Source: Dokdonella_A sp039926025
GTDB taxonomy: Bacteria > Pseudomonadota > Gammaproteobacteria > Xanthomonadales > Rhodanobacteraceae
Assembly: GCA_039926025.1 (NCBI GenBank)
Contig: JBDSXV010000031.1
Span: forward strand, 1 to 26,493
Reading direction: 5' to 3'
Length of the DNA stretch: 26,493 nt
This document shows, piece by piece, positions 8,562-16,345 of the stretch. The notes beneath the pieces are model-generated. The model was given only the letters and a program-made list of their open reading frames with translations. It did not search any database and was not told the DNA's origin. The translations under genes and the position numbers were made by a program. Numbering within the stretch: the first letter of the stretch is position 1; each line of letters starts with the position of its first letter.

Positions 8562-9849
8562 GCACTTCATCCAGCCGCGCACGAAGACCGTCGAGGCAAA
8601 GGTCGGCATTCGCACCGGGTGACACGCGCGCTGCCAGGCTCGCCTCCGGTGTACGCCCCTGCCCCGCCGCCGTCGCCGACTCGGCCGCGTGGCGATAGGC
8701 ATCGCGGAACGGCACGCCCGCTGCGGCTTGTTCGATCGCCACGTCGGTCGCATACATCGCCGGCTCGATGGCCGCACGCATCGCCGGTGCGTTCCATTCG
8801 ATCCGTGCCAGCAGACCAGGCAACAGCGCAAGCGCGGCAAGGCCGCGCGTGAAGCCGTGGTAGATCGCTCCCTTGGAGAACTGCAGGTCGCGCTGATAGC
8901 CGGATGGCAACGACAGCAATTGCTCGATCTCGGTACGCGCCGCCGCGACGCTGGCATAGCTTGCGCGCATCAGTTCGATCACATCCGGATTGCGTTTGTT
9001 CGGCATGATCGAGCTGCCTGTCGTGTATTCGGCCGGCAATTTCACGAAACCGAATTCCGTCGTCGTGAACAACGACAGGTCCCAGGCGAGGCGACGCTGA
9101 TCGAGCAATGCCCCGCCGAGTGCATCCAGCGCGGCGATCTCGAATTTGCCGCGCGAGAGTTGCGCATACACCGGATTGATCTGGACACGCGAGAAACCAA
9201 GCGCCTGAGTCGTATGCGCGCGATCGAGCGGCAGGTTCACGCCGTAACCTGCCGCGGTGCCGAGCGGATTTGCGTCGATCCAAGCGAGCGTATCGCGCGC
9301 ACGCCGCGCATCGTCGATGAAGGCTTCGGCGAAGCCCGCGAACCACAACGCCGTCGATGACACTACCGCGCGCTGCAGATGCGTGTATCCGGGCAGCGGC
9401 AGCGACTCGCGCCCGGCACGATCAAGACAGACGGCCGCGACATCGCGGCACAAGGCGAGCAGTTCGGCGAGACGCATCTTCAACCACAAGCGCGTCGCGA
9501 CCAGGATCTGGTCGTTGCGGCTGCGACCGGTGTGCACCTTGCGGCCCGCGTCGCCCAGGCGCTCGGTAAGGCGTGCCTCGATCGCGGAATGACCGTCCTC
9601 GTAGCGATCGTCGAGCACGAAACGACCGGCCCGAAAATCGTCCGCGAGCTGGCCCAACTCATGCGCGATCGACTGCGCTTCGTCTGCACTGACGATACCG
9701 ATGTTGGCGAGCGCCTCGACATGAGCTCGACTGGCTTCGATATCGTGCAACAGGAACTCGCGATCGAGCACGACATCGTCGCCGGCGAGGAACCGCATGA
9801 TGCGCTCATCGGTGCGTGTGCCGGCTTTTTGCCAGAGCAGATCACTCAT
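8554..9849 (-). CDS. argH: Argininosuccinate lyase
   Basis: ArgH splits argininosuccinate into arginine and fumarate, the last step of arginine synthesis. The 431 residues carry the fumarase/aspartase superfamily signature GSSIMPNKRNPDVIE, with the catalytic serine in the SS loop. HTGRSRNDQ and the substrate region GYTHLQRA are also present. The start chosen is the ATG at 9849, which has AAGGGGAG nine bases upstream inside the proS end. This ATG overlaps the proS stop by 8 bp (ATGAGTGA). The upstream in-frame ATG at 9870 lies before that ribosome binding site and is less likely. Some family members are about 460 residues long, and this one is slightly compact but complete. Confidence 0.97.
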   Translation of the reverse strand: MSDLLWQKAGTRTDERIMRFLAGDDVVLDREFLLHDIEASRAHVEALANIGIVSADEAQSIAHELGQLADDFRAGRFVLDDRYEDGHSAIEARLTERLGDAGRKVHTGRSRNDQILVATRLWLKMRLAELLALCRDVAAVCLDRAGRESLPLPGYTHLQRAVVSSTALWFAGFAEAFIDDARRARDTLAWIDANPLGTAAGYGVNLPLDRAHTTQALGFSRVQINPVYAQLSRGKFEIAALDALGGALLDQRRLAWDLSLFTTTEFGFVKLPAEYTTGSSIMPNKRNPDVIELMRASYASVAAARTEIEQLLSLPSGYQRDLQFSKGAIYHGFTRGLAALALLPGLLARIEWNAPAMRAAIEPAMYATDVAIEQAAAGVPFRDAYRHAAESATAAGQGRTPEASLAARVSPGANADLCLDGLRARLDEVHD

Positions 9850-11206
9850 GGGTGTCGCTCCCCTTGGCAATCGCCGACGCGGCGCACGAAGCCATCACTT
9901 TTGCGATGACCGCTTCCAGCGAAAGCTCCGCTCGCTCGCCGCTGTCGCGGCGTTTTAGTTCGACCACACCCTTCGCGAGCCCGCGTGGACCCACCACGAT
10001 CTGCCAGGGCAGCCCGATCAGATCCATGTTCGCGAATTTTGCGCCGGCTCTTTGATCGGTGTCGTCGTAGAGCACGCGAATGCCCTTGGCTTCAAGGTTT
10101 CCGTAAAGATCCTCGCAGGCTGAATCGACCGCGGCATCGCCAATCTTGAGACTGACCAGGCCGACGGTGAACGGCGCGACCGCGTCCGGCCAGACGATGC
10201 CGGCATCGTCATGGCTGGCTTCAATGATCGCGCCGAGCAGGCGCGACACGCCGATGCCGTACGAGCCGCCATGCAACGCACGCGCAGACCCGTCCGGCAT
10301 CGTCACGTTCGCGCGCATCGGCTCGGAGTACTTGGTGCCGAAATAGAAAATCTGGCCAACTTCGATGCCGCGCGTGCGCAGGCGATGCCCGGCCGGCACT
10401 TCATTTTCGTAGCGCTGTGCGTCGTGCACGTCCGATGTCGCTGCATAAATCGATGTCCACGCACTGATCACCGAGGCGAGATCGCCGTCGTAGTCGATAC
10501 CGGCATCCGGCACCGGCAATTCCAGCACGCGCTGATCGCAATACACATCCGATTCACCCGTCTCGGCGAGCACGATGAACTCATGCGAGAGATCGCCACC
10601 GATCGGACCCGTCTCGGCACGCATCGGGATCGCCTTCAATCCCATGCGCGAGAACGTGCGCAGGTAAGCGACGAACATGCGGTTGTACGAACGCCTCGCG
10701 CCGGCCTCATCAAGGTCGAACGAATAGCCATCCTTCATGAGGAACTCGCGCCCGCGCATCACGCCGAATCGCGGGCGCTGCTCGTCACGGAATTTCCATT
10801 GGATGTGGTACAGATTTCGCGGCAGATCGCGCCACGAGTTCACACCGGCACGGAAGATCCCCGTGACCATTTCCTCGTTGGTGGGCCCGTACAGCAGTTC
10901 GCGCTCATGCCGGTCGCGGATGCGCAGCATCTCGGGTCCGTAGGCGTCGTAACGGCCGCTTTCGCGCCAGAGATCGGCGAGCTGCAAGGTTGGCATCAGC
11001 AATTCAATCGCGCCCGCGCGGTCCATTTCTTCGCGCACGATGCGCTCGATATTTCGCAGAACGCGCAGGCCCAGCGGCAACCACGCATAGATGCCGGCGG
11101 CCTCCTGGCGGATCAGGCCTGCGCGCAGCATCAGACGATGCGAGGCGATCTGCGCCTCGGCGGGGTTGTCCTTGAGTGTCGGTAGAAAGTAGCGTGAAAG
11201 GCGCAT
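9842..11206 (-). CDS. proS: Short prolyl-tRNA synthetase, alphaproteobacterial type, no large editing domain
   Basis: This class II enzyme charges tRNA-Pro with proline. At 454 residues it is about 110 shorter than the standard gammaproteobacterial ProRS. The order is: N-terminus MRLSRYFLPTLKDNPAEAQ; GPTNEEM; motif 2 in HIQWKFRDEQRPRFGVMRGR; a short stretch in place of the roughly 180-residue INS editing domain; motif 3 in GGSYGIGVSRLLGA; and the anticodon-binding domain with YDDTDQRAGAKFANMDLIG. From memory it closely resembles the Rhodopseudomonas/Caulobacter form. Members of that group have a truncated INS domain and rely on separate trans-editing proteins. The start has AGGAA eight bases upstream. 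It sits 51 bp after argC and overlaps argH by 8 bp, so it is embedded in the arginine/proline cluster. It is not a pseudogene: the catalytic motifs are intact. Confidence 0.95.
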   Translation of the reverse strand: MRLSRYFLPTLKDNPAEAQIASHRLMLRAGLIRQEAAGIYAWLPLGLRVLRNIERIVREEMDRAGAIELLMPTLQLADLWRESGRYDAYGPEMLRIRDRHERELLYGPTNEEMVTGIFRAGVNSWRDLPRNLYHIQWKFRDEQRPRFGVMRGREFLMKDGYSFDLDEAGARRSYNRMFVAYLRTFSRMGLKAIPMRAETGPIGGDLSHEFIVLAETGESDVYCDQRVLELPVPDAGIDYDGDLASVISAWTSIYAATSDVHDAQRYENEVPAGHRLRTRGIEVGQIFYFGTKYSEPMRANVTMPDGSARALHGGSYGIGVSRLLGAIIEASHDDAGIVWPDAVAPFTVGLVSLKIGDAAVDSACEDLYGNLEAKGIRVLYDDTDQRAGAKFANMDLIGLPWQIVVGPRGLAKGVVELKRRDSGERAELSLEAVIAKVMASCAASAIAKGSDTHE

Positions 11207-11257
11207 GACTTGATTCCTCGATCTGGATGATGGACGGCAGCGACACCCGCGTGATCG

Positions 11258-12214
11258 TCACGGTCGTGCGATGCCGTCCATTTCACCGAATCCAAATGCT
11301 CGATTGAGGTTCTGCATGGCCTGGGTCGCCGCGCCCTTCAACAGGTTGTCGAGCGTCGCGACCACGACGACGCGCTTGCCCCCAGCCGCCAGCGCGAAGC
11401 CGCCGATGTCGACGTGATGCCTGCCGGCGATCGCGCTGACCCAGGGTGCATCGTCGACGATGTGCACGAGCGGCTCGTTTGCGTAGAACTCGCGATAGCG
11501 CAGCTTGATCGCATCGAGCGTCGTCGGCTGCTGCAACCACACATTGACGGTCATCGTGATGCCGCGAAAATGCCCTGCGACATGGGGCATGAATTCGACC
11601 GGCAGCCCCAACTGGCGCGCGACTTCACTCTCATGCACATGGCCGACCAGCGAATACGGAATCAGGTTGTCGCGGAGTTTCTCCGGATTGTTCCTGTCCG
11701 ACGGCGTGGTGCCCGCGCCGGAATAGCCGGAGACGCCAAAACACGCAGGCGGTGCAGCGAGATCGGCTTTCAGCGGCGCAATGACCAATTGCATGGCCGT
11801 CGCATAGCAACCCGGATTGCTGATACGCCTCTGCCTGACATACCGATTGCGTGTGAGCTCGGGCAGGCCGTAGTACCAGCCGTCGTCGAAACGGTAGTCC
11901 GCGGAAAGGTCGACGATGACGGTCTCCGGGCTGACCGCATCGATCGCTGCAACAATCTCTTTCGCCTTGCCATTGGGCAGCGCGAGAACGACGGCGTCGG
12001 CGCACTTGGCTGCGACATCGTCATGGCTGAGATTTTCGTAGCGCAGGTCGCCACCGAATTCGGCGACGTGGTCACCCACACGCTGACCATCGAGCTCGCG
12101 CGAAGAGACGAACGCAAGCTGCAGTGAAGAATGACGCGTGACCAGACGGATCAATTCCGCGCCCGCGTAGCCGCGTGCGCCAACGATACCGACCTTGATG
12201 GTTTCCGAAGTCAT
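11258..12214 (-). CDS. argC: N-acetyl-gamma-glutamyl-phosphate reductase
   Basis: ArgC reduces N-acetylglutamyl phosphate to N-acetylglutamate semialdehyde with NADPH, the third step of arginine synthesis. The 318-residue protein opens with the nucleotide-binding motif VGIVGARGYAGAELIRL. The catalytic cysteine is Cys136 in SNPGCYATA. HVAGHFRGITMTVNVWL and DNLLKGAATQAMQN near the C-terminus are typical. The gene starts 6 bp after the argAB stop, so the two are cotranscribed and probably coupled; their enzymes act in sequence, with the kinase product being the reductase substrate. Confidence 0.97.
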   Translation of the reverse strand: MTSETIKVGIVGARGYAGAELIRLVTRHSSLQLAFVSSRELDGQRVGDHVAEFGGDLRYENLSHDDVAAKCADAVVLALPNGKAKEIVAAIDAVSPETVIVDLSADYRFDDGWYYGLPELTRNRYVRQRRISNPGCYATAMQLVIAPLKADLAAPPACFGVSGYSGAGTTPSDRNNPEKLRDNLIPYSLVGHVHESEVARQLGLPVEFMPHVAGHFRGITMTVNVWLQQPTTLDAIKLRYREFYANEPLVHIVDDAPWVSAIAGRHHVDIGGFALAAGGKRVVVVATLDNLLKGAATQAMQNLNRAFGFGEMDGIARP

Positions 12215-12220
12215 GCGCGA

Positions 12221-13543
12221 TCAATCCTCGAGCGTGGCGGGTCGAATCCGGCAATGGTCGACGCAGAGGCGAATATCATCGAAGTCATCCAGGCCGTACC
12301 AGAACACTTTCCATTTGTCGTATTTCACGCAGCCATCGCTCTCGGCGAAATAGAAAGCGTTGACCGGGTTACCTCGACGCGAGCGCCAGAAGACCTGCGG
12401 GTTCTCGTCACGCATCACCTGCCATACCGCGCGACCCAGGCCTTCGCCCTGTGCATCATCGAGCACCGCGAACTTGTCCAGATAGGTGAACGATTCCCCC
12501 TGCAGCAAGCCCTCGTCCGTCAGGATCACCGCGGCGCGATAGTTTTCGCTGACGTAGGCGCGCAACAGCCGCGTGCGCTCGAAGTAGTCCGGCAGCAGAC
12601 GCCGGCCGAAAGCGGATTCGATCAGGTCGCGTAGTCGCGGCAGATCCAGTTCGTCCCACGACGACGCATGCAGCACACGCTCGCCGCGACGCACGAGGGT
12701 ACCCGAGCCCTTGTGCGTGAACAGCTCTTTCGCCAGTTCCGCTGGCCGCGTGATCGACACCGAGGACGACAGCGGCAGGCTGTCGAGCAGGTCCTTGATC
12801 TGGTCGAGCTTCAGGCGCATGCCACCACCGATCCACGGCTGCGCGACCAGGTGCTCGTACTCGGTTGACAGGTTGATCGAGTCGATCACCCTGCCCTTGT
12901 CGTCGAGCAGGCCACCAGTGCCGGTGAGGAACACGATTTTATACGGCTGCAGCACTTGGACCAGTTCGTTCGCGGCAAAATCCGCGTTGACGTTGACGAT
13001 CTGGCCTTCCTTGGTTTCCGCGAGCGAGGCGATTACCGGAATCGAACCGACCTTGATCGCAGCCTGGATGCCGTCGGTATCCACGCGTGTGACCTTTCCG
13101 ACCAACCCATACACCTCGCGATCGAGGTAGTCCGCTTCGAACACACCGGACTGGATTGAGGTCGCGCGCACGCCTTGTGCCTGCAGCGCCTCGACCAGCT
13201 TCAGGTTTTCCTGCCGCATCACCTGACGCACGACAGCGAGCACCGCGGCATCGGTGACGCGCAGATTGTCGACAGTGCGCTTCTCGATGCCGGCAGCCTT
13301 CATGCGCTCGTCCAACTGCGGGCCAGCGCCGTGCACGACGATCGGGGTCAGCCCGACCTGTTGCAGGAACGCGAGCGACGACACCAGCGCTTCGAGCTCG
13401 TCGCGCAACACTGCGCCGCCGACCTTGACCACGGCGAATCGCGCCGCATCGAGCTGCGAGAAGCGCTTGAGATATTGCTGGATCTCCTTCGCACTGGCCA
13501 TGTTGGACAGCAGGCGGACGATCGTGGTGCGCATATCGGTCAT
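12221..13543 (-). CDS. argAB: Bifunctional N-acetylglutamate synthase/kinase
   Basis: This 440-residue fusion matches the Xanthomonas NAGS-K type. Residues from about 20 to 280 form an amino-acid kinase domain (RFAVVKVGGAVL; IVVHGAGPQLDERM; NVNADFAANELVQ; FLTGTGGLLDDKG). The remainder is a GNAT-like acetyltransferase domain (LLRAYVSENYRAAVILTDEG; LDKFAVLDDAQGEGLGRAVW; FWRSRRGNPVNAFYFAESDG). In the characterised Xanthomonas campestris homologue one chain makes N-acetylglutamate from glutamate and acetyl-CoA and also phosphorylates it, covering the first two steps of arginine synthesis. Arginine feedback inhibition is known for that family. The ATG at 13543 (MTDMRTT) is chosen, although the ribosome binding site is weak; an ATG at 13534 is an alternative. 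The gene lies 88 bp after argE' and 6 bp before argC. Confidence 0.95.
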   Translation of the reverse strand: MTDMRTTIVRLLSNMASAKEIQQYLKRFSQLDAARFAVVKVGGAVLRDELEALVSSLAFLQQVGLTPIVVHGAGPQLDERMKAAGIEKRTVDNLRVTDAAVLAVVRQVMRQENLKLVEALQAQGVRATSIQSGVFEADYLDREVYGLVGKVTRVDTDGIQAAIKVGSIPVIASLAETKEGQIVNVNADFAANELVQVLQPYKIVFLTGTGGLLDDKGRVIDSINLSTEYEHLVAQPWIGGGMRLKLDQIKDLLDSLPLSSSVSITRPAELAKELFTHKGSGTLVRRGERVLHASSWDELDLPRLRDLIESAFGRRLLPDYFERTRLLRAYVSENYRAAVILTDEGLLQGESFTYLDKFAVLDDAQGEGLGRAVWQVMRDENPQVFWRSRRGNPVNAFYFAESDGCVKYDKWKVFWYGLDDFDDIRLCVDHCRIRPATLED

Positions 13544-13631
13544 GGTCAGATGCAACTCAGTGTTCGCATAGCGGAAGCAAGCCCCGATCGGCGGCGCCGT
13601 CGGAGAACGTGGACGACAAGGCATTCACGGC

Positions 13632-14726
13632 TCATGCCTGCAGCAGGCGTTGATACGTCGTGGTTGCCGCAGAAAGCTGGTCGAGTGCGACCCATTCGTC
13701 GGCGGTGTGAGCCTGCGAGATATCGCCGGGGCCGTAGACGATCGCGGTGAGTCCCGCTGCCGAGAACAGCGACGCCTCGGTCCAGAAGTCGACGGCGTTA
13801 CCGATCGGAAGATCGAGCGCATCGGCAAGATCGCGTGCTTCGAGACGACGCGTCTCTGCCGCGGCGACGTCGCCGGCCGGCAACGAGGGACCACGAAAAG
13901 TTTCCTCGTAGTGCTCGATGACATCCGTATCGGCAAGACCGCGAAAGCGATCGTGCAGCACCTCGATTGACATCGACGGCAGCGGACGAAAGCCGAAGCG
14001 CACCTCCGCGCCCGGCGCGATCATGTTCGCCTTGATGCCACCTTCCACCTTGCCGATATTGAAACGCAGGCCGGTGAGTCCGCCAAAACGCTGATGTGCT
14101 TGTGACTCCACGAAGTCCAGCGCGCGGCCGCCCCAGCGTATCGTCTGATGCAGCGCACTCGCATGCATCGCGTTCGCGCCGGACGCGTGTCCGGCCGAGC
14201 CCTTGAATTTCATCAACACCGAACTGATGCCGCGATGCGCGAGCACGGCCTCGCACATCGTCGGTTCGGCCACGATCGCTTCCCTGAAACCATGATCGCG
14301 TGCAAGGAACGCGGCGATGCAACGCGCATCGTTCGCTTCCTCGTCGGTGGTAAACAGCAAGGCGACGTCGCCGCTCGTCATCGCCGCCGCAGTCAGCAGG
14401 GCTGCTGCGGCGCCTTTGATGTCGCAGGCGCCAAGCGCAATCGCGCGATCGGCGGTCACGCGAAGCACGTGCGGATCGGCGCTCCACGCAGGTGAGGATG
14501 GGACCGTATCGAGATGCACGTTGAACACACGCGTCGGCGCACCGCGCACGGCGAGCATCGACACCGCGCCGGCGCCGTGATCGGTCACTTCGACGTTGAA
14601 ATCCGGCAGCTGCGCACGCAGGTAGTCAAAAATGCCATCCGTGCCGATCGAACGCGGCGGATTGCGCGTGTCGAACGACACAAGGGCTTCGAGGTGCTTG
14701 AGCGTGGTTGGCAGCATGAGTTCCAT
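13632..14726 (-). CDS. argE': N-acetyl-L-citrulline deacetylase (ArgE', M20 family)
   Basis: This 364-residue zinc peptidase-family enzyme has the M20 metal-site motifs FNVHLDTVP, GACDIKGAAAALL, TTDEEANDARC and VAEPT, and the lid/dimer motif GSAGHASGANAMHASA. It closely resembles the Xanthomonas enzyme that removes acetyl from N-acetylcitrulline (LVSFDTRNPPR, HRGISSVLMKF, GNAVDFWTEASLFSAAG, YGPGDISQAHTADE). The usual ArgE acts on N-acetylornithine. The neighbouring acetylornithine carbamoyltransferase gene supports the citrulline specificity. The ATG at 14726 gives the same spacing to LVSFDTRNPP as in Xanthomonas, but no clear ribosome binding site precedes it; GTG at 14732 and ATG at 14717 are alternatives. 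A repeat-rich gap of 264 bp separates it from argG. Confidence 0.9.
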   Translation of the reverse strand: MELMLPTTLKHLEALVSFDTRNPPRSIGTDGIFDYLRAQLPDFNVEVTDHGAGAVSMLAVRGAPTRVFNVHLDTVPSSPAWSADPHVLRVTADRAIALGACDIKGAAAALLTAAAMTSGDVALLFTTDEEANDARCIAAFLARDHGFREAIVAEPTMCEAVLAHRGISSVLMKFKGSAGHASGANAMHASALHQTIRWGGRALDFVESQAHQRFGGLTGLRFNIGKVEGGIKANMIAPGAEVRFGFRPLPSMSIEVLHDRFRGLADTDVIEHYEETFRGPSLPAGDVAAAETRRLEARDLADALDLPIGNAVDFWTEASLFSAAGLTAIVYGPGDISQAHTADEWVALDQLSAATTTYQRLLQA

Positions 14727-14767
14727 CGTCACGGAGGTGAGCCACCTTCTGTCGGGAGCGGCAGTTT

Positions 14768-14891
14768 CTGTTGGAGCAGGCTTTTCTGTTGGAGCAGGCT
14801 TTTCTGTTGGAGCAGGCTTTTCTTTTGCAGCTGGCCTTCTTTTGGAGCTGGATTTTTCTGTTGGAGCAAGCTTTCTGTGGGAGCAAGCTTT
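14768..14891. repeat. Degenerate 17-18 bp tandem repeat array
   Basis: Three perfect 18-bp units CTGTTGGAGCAGGCTTTT run at 14768-14785, 14786-14803 and 14804-14821. Decayed units follow to about 14857. Two 17-bp units then appear at 14858-14874 and 14875-14891, with AAGC in place of AGGC. The last unit merges into the REP-like element at 14892, whose first bases CTGTGGGAGC match the unit. It lies in the argG-argE' gap and reads through as low-complexity protein in several frames, so it is not coding. Confidence 0.9.
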
Positions 14892-14973
14892 CTGTGGGAG
14901 CGGCTTCAGCCGCGATGCTTTTTGCAGGTTGACTGATCAAAAGCATCGCGGCTGAAGCCGCTCCTACAAACAG
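14892..14973. repeat. REP-like inverted pair (REPIN-type)
   Basis: A 26-bp arm starting GGAGCGGCTTCAGCCGC (14897-14922) is repeated exactly in inverted orientation at 14939-14964, with a 16-nt spacer. Each arm itself contains the palindrome GCGGCT-TC-AGCCGC. The structure could fold as one long hairpin or as two small ones. It resembles REP sequences known in Pseudomonas and in Lysobacterales genomes. On the minus strand it falls 18 bases after the argG stop, where it could stabilise the upstream mRNA or weaken read-through into argE'. Confidence 0.88.
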
Positions 14974-14990
14974 AAAACTACCCTGCCGCA

Positions 14991-16244
14991 CTAAACTGCT
15001 TGCTTGCGGTTGATTTCGGCCCAGAGCGTACTGCTCATGCCGAACAGCTTGATGAAACCCTCGGCCTCGGCCACGCCCCAATCCGCTGCCTGCGCGTAGG
15101 TCGCGCCCTTCGCGTTGAGGATGTGTGCCGATTCGATTGCTACCGCTGTGACGGTGCCACCCGAAGTTTCCAGGGTCACTTCACCGTTGACACAGGCCTG
15201 GCTGCTCGCGAGGAAGGCTTCCAGATCGGTCTTCAGCGGATCATGGAAGAAGCCTTCGTAAACCAGCTCCACCCACTTGCGCGCGACGTCCGGCTTGAAA
15301 CGGTTCTGCAGCTTGCTCAGCACGGCTTCCTCGAGTGCGCGGTGCGCCGTCAGCAGCGCGGTCAGTCCAGGCGCCTCGAAGATGATGCGTCCCTTGAGCC
15401 CGATGGTCGTGTCACCGGTGTACACGCCGCGACCGACACCGTATTCGGCAAACAGGCCGTTGAGCTTCGCAAGCAACGCGTGACCGGCCATCTTCTCGCC
15501 GTTCAACGCGACGGCTTCGCCGCTTGCGAACGTGAGCTTGAGGCTCAACGGCTGCAGCGGCCATTCCGCGCGTGGCTTGCACCAACCGCGCGCGCCTTCA
15601 CCCGGCGCCTGCCAGCGATCGATTTCGCCGCCGGACATCGTCAGTCCGAGCAGGTTCTCGTTGATCGTGTACGCCTTCTGCTTTGCAAGCACGCCGAAGC
15701 CGCGCTCTTCGAGATACTTCTGCTCGTACGCACGGACTTCGGTGTGCTCTTTCTGGATCTCGCGTATCGGCGCGACGATCTCGTAGTCGCCGAGCGCCTT
15801 GACTGCAAGATCGAAGCGCACCTGATCGTTGCCCATGCCAGTGCAGCCGTGAGCGATCACCTTCGTGCCGAGTTCATCGCAACGCTTAAGCGCAGCTTCG
15901 ACGATCAGGTAGCGATCGGACACGAGCAGCGGATATTGGCCCTGATAGCCCTCGCCGGCCCACACGAAGGGTTTGACGAAGCCGCTCCAGATCGCCGGGC
16001 CACCATCGACCGTTACATGCGTTGCGACACCCAGCTCCGCCGCACGACGCTCGATGAACGCGCGCTCGTCCGCGTCGACGCCACCGGTATCGGCGAAAAC
16101 GGTGTGCACGATCCAGCCGCGCTCCTTCAGGTACGGCACACAGAAACTGGTGTCGAGGCCGCCGCTGAAGGCAAGCACGATGTGCTTGGAGCCGGCATTC
16201 GGGTTTCGGGATTGGTGATTCGTGGAAGCAGTCTGCTGTGACAT
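14991..16244 (-). CDS. argG: Argininosuccinate synthase
   Basis: ArgG joins citrulline and aspartate using ATP to form argininosuccinate. The 417-residue protein has the PP-loop ATP site VLAFSGGLDTS (Ser-Gly-Gly-Leu-Asp at residues 27-31). It also carries HGCTGMGNDQVRFD, the TINENLLGLTMSGGEIDRW region and GVYTGDTTIGLKGRI. The ATG at 16244 (MSQQTAST) is the likely start with a weak GAG seven bases upstream; an upstream ATG at 16271 is less likely. Residues 9-19 (NHQSRNPNAGS) are encoded by a TTCGGGATT-type repeat, so the N-terminus is about 20 residues of unconserved-looking extension before the ATP-binding core. It is the second gene of the cluster, 80 bp after argF'. Confidence 0.96.
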   Translation of the reverse strand: MSQQTASTNHQSRNPNAGSKHIVLAFSGGLDTSFCVPYLKERGWIVHTVFADTGGVDADERAFIERRAAELGVATHVTVDGGPAIWSGFVKPFVWAGEGYQGQYPLLVSDRYLIVEAALKRCDELGTKVIAHGCTGMGNDQVRFDLAVKALGDYEIVAPIREIQKEHTEVRAYEQKYLEERGFGVLAKQKAYTINENLLGLTMSGGEIDRWQAPGEGARGWCKPRAEWPLQPLSLKLTFASGEAVALNGEKMAGHALLAKLNGLFAEYGVGRGVYTGDTTIGLKGRIIFEAPGLTALLTAHRALEEAVLSKLQNRFKPDVARKWVELVYEGFFHDPLKTDLEAFLASSQACVNGEVTLETSGGTVTAVAIESAHILNAKGATYAQAADWGVAEAEGFIKLFGMSSTLWAEINRKQAV

Positions 16245-16345
16245 TTTGCGTCTCGAGTGCTCGTATTTCAAACGGATATGAAAGGTAAAACTGGGCGGGT
16301 GGCTGAGTGCGCTTTTACAAATCCCTAATCCCGAATCCCGAATTC
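16195..16345. repeat. Imperfect 35-bp inverted repeat spanning the argF'/argG junction
   Basis: The plus-strand sequence at 16195-16229 (begins GCATTCGGGTTTCGGGATTG) and the reverse complement of 16311-16345 (begins GAATTCGGGATTCGGGATTA) match at 28 of 35 positions by my hand alignment. The arms are built of degenerate TTCGGGA heptamers. One arm lies inside the argG coding start and the other covers the last codons and stop of argF'. The 81-bp interior holds the argG start codon and its ribosome binding region. It could be a MITE-like insertion or an mRNA hairpin. Confidence 0.8.

Noticed and set aside
10211..11185. 324-codon plus-strand open frame
   Set aside because: It is an antisense shadow of proS; no motif or ribosome binding site supports it.
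9842..11206. proS as a truncated pseudogene because it is about 110 residues short
   Set aside because: All class II motifs and the anticodon-binding domain are present in order; the missing part is exactly the INS domain, as in the alphaproteobacterial form.
14768..14891. Possible CRISPR array
   Set aside because: Units are contiguous without spacers, only 17-18 bp long and degenerate. There are no cas genes.
14632..14955. Plus-strand frame with repeated SVGAGF units, resembling a repeat protein
   Set aside because: The repeated peptide is only the translation of the 18-bp tandem array in intergenic DNA; part of it also overlaps argE' antisense.
15000..16241. 413-codon plus-strand open frame
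   Set aside because: It is the antisense shadow of argG, which has a clear family match on the other strand. High GC content keeps such frames open.
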